This document shows positions 1-5,748 of a stretch of 6,628 nucleotides of DNA, in pieces. Position 1 is the first letter of the stretch. Each line of letters begins with the position of its first letter. The translations under genes were made by a program, and so were the position numbers. Below the pieces are notes generated by a model that saw only the letters and a program-made list of their open reading frames with translations, made no database searches and was not told the DNA's origin. The DNA is from Deltaproteobacteria bacterium (GTDB lineage: Bacteria > Myxococcota_A > UBA796 > UBA2385), in contig WGAH01000897.1 of NCBI GenBank assembly GCA_015489145.1, forward strand, positions 1 to 6,628, in the 5' to 3' direction.

Positions 1-789
1 GCGGTGGGAGAAGTCGCGGGCGTACAGGCGGCTGTCGAAGCGCCCGACGGCCTCGCCGTGCGCGGGGTCCACGGCGGGTCCCACGAGGATGACGGCTTGG
101 GCGCGAATGCCGGCGGCGCGCATCGCATCGGGAAGCTCGGCGAGGGTGCAGCGAAGCGCCCGCTCCCGGTCGGGCATCGAGGCGTACTGCACGACGGCGA
201 CGGGGGTGTCGGCGGGCCGCCCACCCGCCACCAGCTCCCGGGCGACCTTTTCGGCGAGGGCGGCCGAGAGGTACAGGCAGAGGGTGGCGTTCCCCAGCCG
301 GGCGAGGTCGGCGAGCTTCTCGCCCTCGGGCACCGGCGTGCGCCCCTCGGTGCGGGCGAAGACGACGGTCTGCGCCAGGCCCGGCAGCGTGAGTTCCGCC
401 TGGATCGCGGCGGCGGCGGCCAGCGCGGCGGTCACGCCGGGCACGACGGCGGTGGGGATGCCGGCGGCGGCGAGGCGGGCCCGCTGCTCCTGCACGGCGC
501 CGAAGATCGACGGGTCGCCGGTGTGCAGGCGCACGATGCGCTGCCCGGCCCGCGCCCGGGGGACGAGGCGCTCCATCACCTGGTCGAGGTCGAGGCCCTT
601 GCTGTCCTCCACCTCGGCGGCGAGGCCCTCCACCAGCTCCCGGGGGACGAGGGAGCCGGTGTAGAGCACGTAGTCGGCCTCCTGGAGCAGGCGCCGGCCC
701 TTCACGGTGATCAACTCGGGGTCGCCGGGACCAGCCCCGACGAAGAACACGGTCCCAACGGGACTCACGCGGTTGTCGACAGCGCTCAC
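1..789 (-). CDS. cbiF: Precorrin-4/cobalt-precorrin-4 C11-methyltransferase, 3' end cut by window edge
   Basis: This enzyme adds the C11 methyl group from S-adenosylmethionine (SAM) to (cobalt-)precorrin-4 in corrin ring synthesis. The frame is open from a GTG at 789 to the window edge, giving 263 residues. Visible motifs are the N-terminal FVGAGPGDPELITVKG (about 16-31), YTGSLVP (43-49), the SAM-binding RLHTGDPSIFGAVQEQ (87-102), PGVTAALAAAAA (117-128), TEGRTPVPEGE (147-157) and a C-terminal SRLYARDFSHR (253-263). The last motif sits close to the end of CbiF/CobM proteins (usually about 250-260 aa), so only a few codons are probably missing. The GTG start overlaps the cbiL stop as GTGA and is preceded by a purine-rich GGGGAGG Shine-Dalgarno sequence; about 13 residues precede the conserved core, and a GTG at residue 8 is an alternative start. 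The neighbouring cbiD favours the anaerobic (CbiF) reading over aerobic CobM, although sequence alone does not separate them. Confidence 0.95.
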   Translation of the reverse strand, partial: MSAVDNRVSPVGTVFFVGAGPGDPELITVKGRRLLQEADYVLYTGSLVPRELVEGLAAEVEDSKGLDLDQVMERLVPRARAGQRIVRLHTGDPSIFGAVQEQRARLAAAGIPTAVVPGVTAALAAAAAIQAELTLPGLAQTVVFARTEGRTPVPEGEKLADLARLGNATLCLYLSAALAEKVARELVAGGRPADTPVAVVQYASMPDRERALRCTLAELPDAMRAAGIRAQAVILVGPAVDPAHGEAVGRFDSRLYARDFSHR

Positions 790-1535
790 GCCCCCTCCCC
801 GGCCCGGACGCGATCCGCGAAGGAGCCGCGTCGCGCCACGAGGACCAGCGTGAGGTAGTTGAGCCGCCGGTCCCGAAAGCGCTCGAGGTCCTCGCTGACG
901 ATGGACTGCGCGGCGGTGCCCCGGCTCACGAGCACCGCCTCCCCCAACCGGCCCGTCTCCGCGAGAAGGTCGATGACCCGCGGCAGCTCGCGGGCGACCT
1001 TGAGCAGCACCACCGTGTCGTTGTGGAGCAGCGTCTCGCGAAGCTCCTCGATCCGCCAGGTCGCCGGCACGATGGCCACCCGCTCGTCGGCCTGGGCCAG
1101 CGCCCGCCCGGCGAGGGCGGCGGCGGCCTGGACGCTGCTCACGCCGGGCACCACGCTGCTGCCCGCCTCGGGAAGCTGCTCGGCGACGGCCTCGCGGACG
1201 TGCTGGAAGGTGCTGTAGGTGCTCGCGTCCCCCTCGGTCACGAAGGCCACGTCGCGGCCCGCGCGCAGGTGCCCGGCGAGGATGGCGGCGTTCTCGCGCC
1301 ACACCGGAAGCAGGCTCGCCTGGTCCCGGGACATCGGGAACACGAGGCCGAGCAGCTCCTGTCGCTCGGGATCCAGGTATTCCGCGATGATTCGGCGAGC
1401 GTAGGACGGGGCTCCCGGCTTGCAGGCCGGCCAGGCGACCACCGGGGCTTCCCGGATCACGCGCACCGCGCGCAGGGTGAGGAGGTCCGGCGCGCCGGGG
1501 CCGACGCTCACGCCGTAGAGGTGGCCGAGGCTCAC
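786..1535 (-). CDS. cbiL: Precorrin-2/cobalt-factor II C20-methyltransferase
   Basis: This 249-residue SAM-dependent methyltransferase of the tetrapyrrole methylase family methylates C20 of (cobalt-)precorrin-2/factor II, the first methylation of the corrin-specific branch. The N-terminus has LYGVSVGPGAPDLLTLRA (about 6-23). The central SAM-binding segment is VTEGDASTYSTF (99-110), in which A-S-T stands where many homologues have proline and an aromatic residue. VVPGVSSVQAAAALAG (128-143) follows, and the C-terminal strand is NYLTLVLVARR (226-236). Length is normal for CbiL/CobI. The GTG start at 1535 overlaps the stop of the upstream cbiET gene as GTGA, with a G-rich Shine-Dalgarno-like stretch just before it. 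Its stop in turn overlaps the cbiF start. CobI is the aerobic-pathway name for the same family; cbiD in the operon is the reason for preferring cbiL. Confidence 0.95.
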   Translation of the reverse strand: MSLGHLYGVSVGPGAPDLLTLRAVRVIREAPVVAWPACKPGAPSYARRIIAEYLDPERQELLGLVFPMSRDQASLLPVWRENAAILAGHLRAGRDVAFVTEGDASTYSTFQHVREAVAEQLPEAGSSVVPGVSSVQAAAALAGRALAQADERVAIVPATWRIEELRETLLHNDTVVLLKVARELPRVIDLLAETGRLGEAVLVSRGTAAQSIVSEDLERFRDRRLNYLTLVLVARRGSFADRVRAGEGA

Positions 1536-2758
1536 GCCGCACCCCCCGCCGGCTTGTGGGCCGAGACGATCCAGACGGGGTTGAGAGCCTCGAAGCGCGT
1601 GAGCCGCCCGAGGATGGTCCGGCCCCGCGAGACCTGCACCTGGATGGCGTCGAAGCCGGCGCCGAGCTCGCGCAGGGCGGCGAGGGCGGCGTGCAGGTTC
1701 TCGACGGTGGCGACGTTGACGACGAGGCCGCCCCCGGGGCGGAGGCGCGCCCAGGCGGTAGCGAGGATCGCCGCCATGCCGCCGGCGCTGCCGCCGACGA
1801 AGACGCGGTCCGGGTCGGGCAGCTCGTCGAGGCCCTCCGGCGCCCGGGCGTGGACCACCCGCACCTGCGGGGTGCCGAAGCGGAGCGCGTTGGCCTCGAC
1901 GATGGCGCAGCCGTCCTCGTTCTTCTCGACGGCGTGGACCGCGGCGGCGCCGAGGCGGGCCATCTCCACCGACACCGCGCCGGAACCGGCGCCGATGTCC
2001 CAGCAGGTGTCGCCGGGGCGCAGGCCGAGGCGCGCGAGGGCGAGGACGCGGACCTCGCGCTTGGTGATGAGCCCGCGAATCGGCTTCTTCTGGTCGAAGT
2101 CCCCGTCGGGGATGTGGGGGATCGCCGGAGCTCGGGGCCCTTCCGCCTCCAGGATGAGCACCGCGAGGGGGTCGGCGTCGAGCTCGGCGAGATCCGCCAG
2201 GGACACCGTGCGGACGCGCTCGTCGGGGGTCCCGAGGGCCTCGGCGACGTGGGCGCGGCCCGAGAGGCGGCCGGCGGCGCGCAGCAGGCGACCCACGGCG
2301 GCGGCGGTGTTCGTCGGGTCGGTGAGCACCGCCACCCGGCCGCGACGGTCGAGGGCGCCGACCACGTCGGGCATGGCGCGGCCGTGGGCGCTGAGCGTCT
2401 CGGTGTCCTGCCAGGGGAGGCCGAGGCGCGCGGCGGCCTCGGCGACGCTGGTCGGCGCCGGGTGGAAGCGCAGGTCGGCGCCGGCGAGCCGCCGGACCAG
2501 CCAGGAGCCGATGCCGTAGAACAGCGGGTCGCCCGAGGCGAGGACGACGACGCGGCGGTCGGCGCGGCCCGCGAGGAAGGCGGGCAACGCGCGGAGGCGG
2601 CCGGTGAGGTCCCAGCGCTCTGCCGGGTGGTCGGCGAAGCGGTCGAGGAGCCGCGTCCCGCCGACGAGCACCTCGGCCTCGGCCAGGGCGGCGCGGCCGG
2701 CGGCGCTGGGCCCGGAGACGGCGCCCACGCCCACGACGTCGATGCGGGCCCCCGTCAC
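1532..2758 (-). CDS. cbiET: Fused CbiE-CbiT: (cobalt-)precorrin-7 C5-methyltransferase / precorrin-6B C15-methyltransferase (decarboxylating), CobL type
   Basis: This bifunctional enzyme has 408 residues, close to the usual CobL length. The N-terminal CbiE half (about 5-205) is a tetrapyrrole methylase domain with VVGVGAVSG (8-16), ASGDPLFYGIG (74-84), PAPTSVAEAAARLGLPWQD (100-118), an HGR motif (125-127) and LTDPTNT (145-151). A linker with DFDQKKPIRGLITKREVR (220-237) leads to the C-terminal CbiT half (about 225-400), a Rossmann-type methyltransferase with the SAM motif WDIGAGSGAVSVEMARL (253-269), VEKNED (277-282) and FVGGSAGG (320-327). Together the halves methylate C5 and C15 and remove the C12 acetate carboxyl. 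The open frame continues upstream to 3337, but that extension is antisense-like low-complexity sequence overlapping cbiC. The GTG at 2758, which overlaps the cbiC stop as GTGA and directly precedes the CbiE fold, is the supported start. Fused and separate versions both occur in nature. Confidence 0.95.
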   Translation of the reverse strand: MTGARIDVVGVGAVSGPSAAGRAALAEAEVLVGGTRLLDRFADHPAERWDLTGRLRALPAFLAGRADRRVVVLASGDPLFYGIGSWLVRRLAGADLRFHPAPTSVAEAAARLGLPWQDTETLSAHGRAMPDVVGALDRRGRVAVLTDPTNTAAAVGRLLRAAGRLSGRAHVAEALGTPDERVRTVSLADLAELDADPLAVLILEAEGPRAPAIPHIPDGDFDQKKPIRGLITKREVRVLALARLGLRPGDTCWDIGAGSGAVSVEMARLGAAAVHAVEKNEDGCAIVEANALRFGTPQVRVVHARAPEGLDELPDPDRVFVGGSAGGMAAILATAWARLRPGGGLVVNVATVENLHAALAALRELGAGFDAIQVQVSRGRTILGRLTRFEALNPVWIVSAHKPAGGAA

Positions 2759-3450
2759 CGCAGGTCCCCGAGGGCGACGTGCATGAGGGCGTGAATCGCC
2801 GCCACGACGCAGGTGGAGCCGCCCTTGCGGCCGCGGGTGACGATGGTGGGGAGCCCCGTCTCCGCGCCCAGGGCCTCCAGGGCCTCCTTGGACTCGGCGG
2901 CGTTGACGAAGCCCACCGGCATCCCGATGACGACGGCGGGGCGGGCCCCCTCCTCGCGCACCAGGCGCACCAGCTCCAGGAGGGCCGTCGGGGCGTTGCC
3001 CACGGCCACGATGCCGCCGGGGGTGCCGTCGGCCGGCGGGCCGCCGAGGAGGCCGCGCTCGTAGGCCTTCCGCATGGCGATGGCCGAGCGGGTGGTGCCC
3101 TCGGCCTTCGCCCGGGCGATCACGTCCTCGTCGGACACGAAGCCGTGGGTGGAGCAGCCGAAGCGGGCGAGGCGCTTCGCGTTGAGGCCCACGGCGATCA
3201 TCTTGACGTCCACCACGATGGGGGCGCCGCGCTTCAGGGCCTCGGCGCCGGCCCGCACCGCGTCGTGGCCGATGGCGACGAGTTCCTTGAACTCGAAGTC
3301 CGCGGTGGCGTGAATGACCCGGCGCACCACCTCCCACTCCTCGGGGGAAAAGGCGTGGGGGCCGGCCTCGCGGTCGACGATGGCGAAGGAGTCGTTCTCG
3401 ATGCGGCGCCCGGCGGCGGTGGCCTGGCGCAGGGGAGAGGGAGCGTTCAC
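2755..3450 (-). CDS. cbiC: Precorrin-8X / cobalt-precorrin-8 methylmutase
   Basis: CbiC (CobH family) moves the methyl group from C11 to C12 of (cobalt-)precorrin-8, producing (cobalt-)hydrogenobyrinate, i.e. cobyrinate in the cobalt-early route. The 231-residue protein is slightly longer than typical family members (about 210). It contains SFAIVD (21-26), the conserved histidine of the active site in RVIHATADFEF (His47 here), DVKMIAVG (81-88), a glycine-rich AVGNAPTALLEL (149-160), IGMPVGFVNAAESK (175-188) and TRGRKGGS (205-212). All are hallmark methylmutase motifs. The GTG start at 3450 overlaps the cbiD stop as GTGA, with a GAGG Shine-Dalgarno sequence about seven bases before it. The frame is open much further upstream (to 4554), but the residues there are arginine/proline-rich shadow sequence of cbiD, so the longer version is rejected. 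Confidence 0.96.
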   Translation of the reverse strand: MNAPSPLRQATAAGRRIENDSFAIVDREAGPHAFSPEEWEVVRRVIHATADFEFKELVAIGHDAVRAGAEALKRGAPIVVDVKMIAVGLNAKRLARFGCSTHGFVSDEDVIARAKAEGTTRSAIAMRKAYERGLLGGPPADGTPGGIVAVGNAPTALLELVRLVREEGARPAVVIGMPVGFVNAAESKEALEALGAETGLPTIVTRGRKGGSTCVVAAIHALMHVALGDLR

Positions 3451-4676
3451 GCGGACACCTCGGGGGAAGCGGGGGGCGCGCCGGCGAGGGGCAGGTCGCG
3501 GGGGAAGCGGCCGAGCACCGGGCCGGCGAAGTCGACGAGCACCGCGCGCACCTCGGGCCGGCCCCGGCCGTGGCGGTCGGCGTGGGCCTGCATCACGAGG
3601 GCGGCGCGCTCGCAGAGGGCGGCGAAGAAGGGCGGGGCGTGCCGGCCTCCGTCCAGCGCCGGGTCCTGGAGGATCTCCTGGGCGCGGCGGGCGGTGGCGG
3701 CCTCGGCGATGGCCCGGCAGGCGGCCTCGGGGGCCCCGACGGCGGCGGCGAGGTCGGCGAGGAGCCCCGTGTCGACCTTGGAGCCGGCGGCGTGGGTCAT
3801 CGTGGTGCCCGAGGCCATCTTGGTGAGCTTGCCCATCATGGCGACCACGGTGGCGCGGCGCAGGCCCAGCTCGGCGGCCCGCCGGAGGGCGGCGCCGACG
3901 AAGTCGCCCATCTGCACGAAGGCCTGCTCGGGCAGCTCCGGGAAGGCGGCCATGGCGTAGCGCTCCGAGCGGCCGCCGGTCGTGAGCACCACCTCGTCGA
4001 GGCCGAGGCGGTGCGCCACGTCGATGGCCTGCACCACCGAGGCCCGGAAGGCGGCGGTGGAGTAGGGGCGCACCACCCCGGTGGTCCCGAGGATCGACAG
4101 GCCGCCGACGATGCCGAGGCGGGCGTTGAGGGTGCGGCGGGCGAGTTCCTCGCCGTCCACGATGCCGACGGTGACCTCGGCGCCGAGCCCCGGCGGCAGC
4201 AGCCGGGCGACCTCGGCGGTGATGTTGGCCCGGGGCACGGCGGTGATCGACGGCTCCCCCACCGGGATGCCGAGGCCGGGCCGCGTGACCCGACCCACGC
4301 CTTCTCCGCGGAGGATGCGGATCTCGCCCGGATGCCGGGTGAGGCGCACCTCGGCCCACAGCTCGGCGCGGTGGGTGCAGTCCGGGTCGTCGCCGGCGTC
4401 CTTGATCACGCTGGCCCGAGCGACATCCTGGGAGAGGACCCGCGCGGTCCGCACGGGAAAGCGCACCCGGTCGCCGGCGGGAATCGCGATGGTGACGGCG
4501 CCGACGAGGGAATCGAAGCGGTCGGCCGTCGCCTCGGGAAGCGGCCCCTCCCACGGGTCGAGCCCACCCCGCACCAGCAGCCGGGTCGCGGCGCAGGCCG
4601 CCGCGCAGGCGTTGGCCCCGGTGGTGAAACCGGTGCGCAGATCACGGCTGTTCTTGCGGGCTCGGGCGCGGTCCAC
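3447..4676 (-). CDS. cbiD: Cobalt-precorrin-5B C1-methyltransferase CbiD
   Basis: CbiD methylates C1 of cobalt-precorrin-5B and is specific to the anaerobic (cobalt-early) corrin pathway, so it is the gene that sets the type of this operon. The 409-residue protein is a little longer than the common 360-380. It shows LRTGFTTGANACAAA (13-27), GEGVGRVTRPGL (124-135), GEPSITAVPR (140-149), GGLSILGTTGVVRPYS (191-206), TTGGRSE (232-238), MGDFVG (256-261) and GKLTKMASGTTMTHAAGS (282-299). The GTG start at 4676 lies seven bases after a GAGG Shine-Dalgarno sequence (4687-4684) and gives a short basic N-terminus before the conserved TGFTTG. It is the first gene after the cobalamin riboswitch and presumably the entry point for translation of the operon. 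Its stop overlaps the cbiC start. The C-terminal about 15 residues are proline/alanine-rich and probably not conserved. Confidence 0.96.
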   Translation of the reverse strand: MDRARARKNSRDLRTGFTTGANACAAACAATRLLVRGGLDPWEGPLPEATADRFDSLVGAVTIAIPAGDRVRFPVRTARVLSQDVARASVIKDAGDDPDCTHRAELWAEVRLTRHPGEIRILRGEGVGRVTRPGLGIPVGEPSITAVPRANITAEVARLLPPGLGAEVTVGIVDGEELARRTLNARLGIVGGLSILGTTGVVRPYSTAAFRASVVQAIDVAHRLGLDEVVLTTGGRSERYAMAAFPELPEQAFVQMGDFVGAALRRAAELGLRRATVVAMMGKLTKMASGTTMTHAAGSKVDTGLLADLAAAVGAPEAACRAIAEAATARRAQEILQDPALDGGRHAPPFFAALCERAALVMQAHADRHGRGRPEVRAVLVDFAGPVLGRFPRDLPLAGAPPASPEVSA

Positions 4677-4683
4677 GGCGCTG

Positions 4684-4704
4684 CCTCGTCCCGGTCGCGG
4701 GACG
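4684..4704 (-). promoter_or_regulatory. Hairpin abutting the cbiD Shine-Dalgarno sequence
   Basis: On the minus strand a perfect 7-bp stem (CGTCCCG and CGGGACG, loop CGAC; plus-strand positions 4704-4687) runs straight into the GAGG at 4687-4684; the first G of that GAGG is the last paired base. The cbiD GTG follows seven bases later. The position fits the expression platform of a translation-controlling riboswitch, in which ribosome access is lowered when the hairpin forms. No U-run follows the stem, so it does not look like an intrinsic terminator. The hairpin and its position are seen directly; the regulatory role is inferred. Confidence 0.55.
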
Positions 4705-4769
4705 GGTTCGGCGCGAAGCGGCCGTGAACGGCGGCTCGACGCGGTCCCGTGCCCGAGGACCGGAGGTCA

Positions 4770-4932
4770 AGCCCCTGGGAAGGTCTCCCGACTTACGGCC
4801 GTCGTCCCCGTCGCCTTCCCAGGTGCGAAGCACCCAGTGGCCCGATGACGGGGCATGACCGATCACGGTGGCGGGCCCGTGCCGGATTCTCACCGGCTTC
4901 CCTCGAGCCCAGGGGCGGTATGGGGGGATGTG
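4770..4932 (-). promoter_or_regulatory. Cobalamin (adenosylcobalamin-type) riboswitch in the cbi leader
   Basis: Read on the minus strand, the leader contains the conserved cobalamin aptamer elements in order. These are GAAGCCGGTGAGAATCCGGC (4900-4881), the CCCGCCACCGTGA core (about 4875-4863), GCCACTGG (4841-4834), GGGAAGGC (4820-4813), and the B12 box AAGTCGGGAGACCTTCCC (about 4794-4777). A 7-bp stem, CCCCGTC at 4853-4847 with GACGGGG at 4812-4806, closes the internal arm. The outer ends are approximate: the 5' end is taken as the inferred transcription start and the 3' end lies just past the B12 box. The riboswitch sits between the promoter and cbiD, so B12 sufficiency should lower expression of the whole operon. 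The short GGGTGCTTCGCACC arm (4835-4822) fits the P5/L5 region. The box-like elements are unmistakable; the exact class and fold were not computed. Confidence 0.93.
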
Positions 4933-4938
4933 CCCGGC

Positions 4939-4966
4939 AGGCTATTCGACCGGGGAGGCTTGTCAA
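4939..4966 (-). promoter_or_regulatory. Sigma70-type promoter of the cbi operon
   Basis: On the minus strand a consensus -35 hexamer TTGACA (4966-4961) is followed by a 16-base spacer and a TAGCCT -10 hexamer (4944-4939), placing transcription start near 4932. That start is directly upstream of the riboswitch aptamer and 34 bases past the stop codon of the flavin-reductase gene. The perfect -35 in such GC-rich DNA and its position make this a good candidate; the -10 matches three of six positions of TATAAT, and the start site is inferred. Confidence 0.65.
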
Positions 4967-4970
4967 GTCG

Positions 4971-4999
4971 AAAACGGCGGCCGCCGCGCGGCCCGCCGG
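4971..4999 (-). terminator. Possible weak intrinsic terminator of the flavin-reductase gene
   Basis: Immediately after the TAG stop (5002-5000), the minus strand forms a GC-only stem (GGCCGC at 4993-4988 with GCGGCC at 4984-4979, loop GCG; an alternative GGCGG/CCGCC pairing also exists). Four bases later comes TTTT at 4974-4971. The T-run is short, so termination would be partial at best. Its place between a stop codon and the next promoter is what makes it plausible. Confidence 0.4.
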
Positions 5000-5545
5000 C
5001 TACCGCTCGCCGGCGAGGTCGATGACGCGGCCGTCGGCGACGAAGCGGTCGCCGCCGAGGTGATGGAGGCTCGGCCGGGCGAGGACGTCGAGGGTTCCGT
5101 GCTCGTCGAGGTGGGGAGACTCCGCGGCGACGGCCTCGAGGAAGACGATGCCCTCCGCCTCGGCGAGATCGCGGCGCACCAGGCGGCACTCCACCCAGGC
5201 CACGCAGCCGGCGAGGCGCGGCGGGCGCACCACCCTGGAGGGGAGGGCCTCGAAGCCGCAGTGGGCGAGCTTGTCGACGCCCGGCGGCAGCTCGCGGCCC
5301 TCGGTGCGCCCGGCGCAGAGCACCGCGGCGGCCTGCTCGGCGGCGGGCACGTTCAGGACCGCCTCGCCGGTGGCCATGAGCTTGTCCCAGCTCAGGTGGC
5401 GGCGACCGAGCTTCATCACGAAGCGCGGCGGCTTCTTGGACCAGGGCATGCACCAGGCGACGGCGCAGACGTTGGGGCCGTCGTCGTCGGCGGTGGTGAG
5501 CAGGATGACCGGGCCGTGGTTGAGCAGGCGGGTGGCGTACTGCAT
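5000..5545 (-). CDS. Flavin reductase family protein (FMN-binding split barrel)
   Basis: This 181-residue protein matches the flavin-reductase-like (DIM6/NTAB, flavoredoxin) family, which binds FMN and uses it to move electrons, often from NAD(P)H. The N-terminal strand LLNHGPVILLTTADDDGPNV (8-27) leads into AVAWCMPWSKKPPRFVMKLG (28-47), the flavin-binding loop region. GEAVLNVP (60-67), GFEALPSRVVRPPRLAGC (97-114) and the C-terminal HHLGGDRFVADG (161-172) are also typical. No signal peptide or membrane segment is seen, so it should be cytoplasmic. The ATG at 5545 has a modest GGGAAG Shine-Dalgarno about six bases upstream. It lies on the same strand just before the cbi operon but is separated from it by a probable terminator, a promoter and the riboswitch, so it is probably not under B12 control. 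A role in cob(II)alamin-type reduction is conceivable, because the unrelated-context enzyme CobR uses this fold, but it is not shown by the sequence. Confidence 0.88.
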   Translation of the reverse strand: MQYATRLLNHGPVILLTTADDDGPNVCAVAWCMPWSKKPPRFVMKLGRRHLSWDKLMATGEAVLNVPAAEQAAAVLCAGRTEGRELPPGVDKLAHCGFEALPSRVVRPPRLAGCVAWVECRLVRRDLAEAEGIVFLEAVAAESPHLDEHGTLDVLARPSLHHLGGDRFVADGRVIDLAGER

Positions 5546-5624
5546 GGCGCTTCCCGAACGGCTGGAGGGCGGCCCCGACGTAGCCGCCGGTCCCCGAGCG
5601 AGCCAGCGGGGAGAGTCCGGCGCG

Positions 5625-5639
5625 GCCCCGCGGGGAGCC
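5625..5639 (+). repeat. 15-base direct repeat, copy 1
   Basis: The sequence GCCCCGCGGGGAGCC occurs here and again, identically, at 5832-5846. It contains the palindrome CCCCGCGGGG. In DNA this GC-rich a chance match is possible, but both copies fall in the same non-coding spacer. Confidence 0.5.
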
Positions 5640-5710
5640 GCGAGCCGCCTCCACGGGCCCGCCGGCCGGAGCCCGGCGCTCCTCGATCGCTCCCAACCCC
5701 GGGCCGGTTG

Positions 5711-5733
5711 GCGCCCGGCGCCCCGCCGGGCGC
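5711..5733. repeat. Perfect 10-bp inverted repeat with 3-base loop
   Basis: GCGCCCGGCG (5711-5720) and CGCCGGGCGC (5724-5733) are exact reverse complements around CCC. No T-run follows on either strand, so it is not a classical terminator. It may be a leader hairpin or protein site in the divergent spacer; a role is not evident. Confidence 0.6.
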
Positions 5734-5748
5734 GGCGGGCGTCGGCGC

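Noticed and set aside
4..858. Long plus-strand frame of 284 codons covering cbiF
   Set aside because: It is low-complexity Gly/His/Glu-rich sequence antisense to a clear CbiF methyltransferase.
1023..2519. A 498-codon open frame on the plus strand, antisense to cbiET and cbiL
   Set aside because: Its product is Arg/Ala/Pro/Ser-rich with no domain. It is a by-product of GC-rich third positions opposite genes with full family motifs.
2759..3337. Possible N-terminal extension of cbiET up to 3337
   Set aside because: The extra residues are Arg/Pro/Gly-rich shadow of cbiC. The GTG at 2758 has the GTGA overlap and directly precedes the conserved CbiE fold.
3451..4554. Possible N-terminal extension of cbiC up to 4554
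   Set aside because: The added sequence is an arginine/proline-rich shadow of cbiD, and the CbiC motifs all lie after the GTG at 3450.
4642..4893. Small minus-strand frame of 83 codons in the cbi leader
   Set aside because: It runs through the cobalamin riboswitch elements, so the sequence is conserved as RNA and not as a peptide; no convincing ribosome site was seen.
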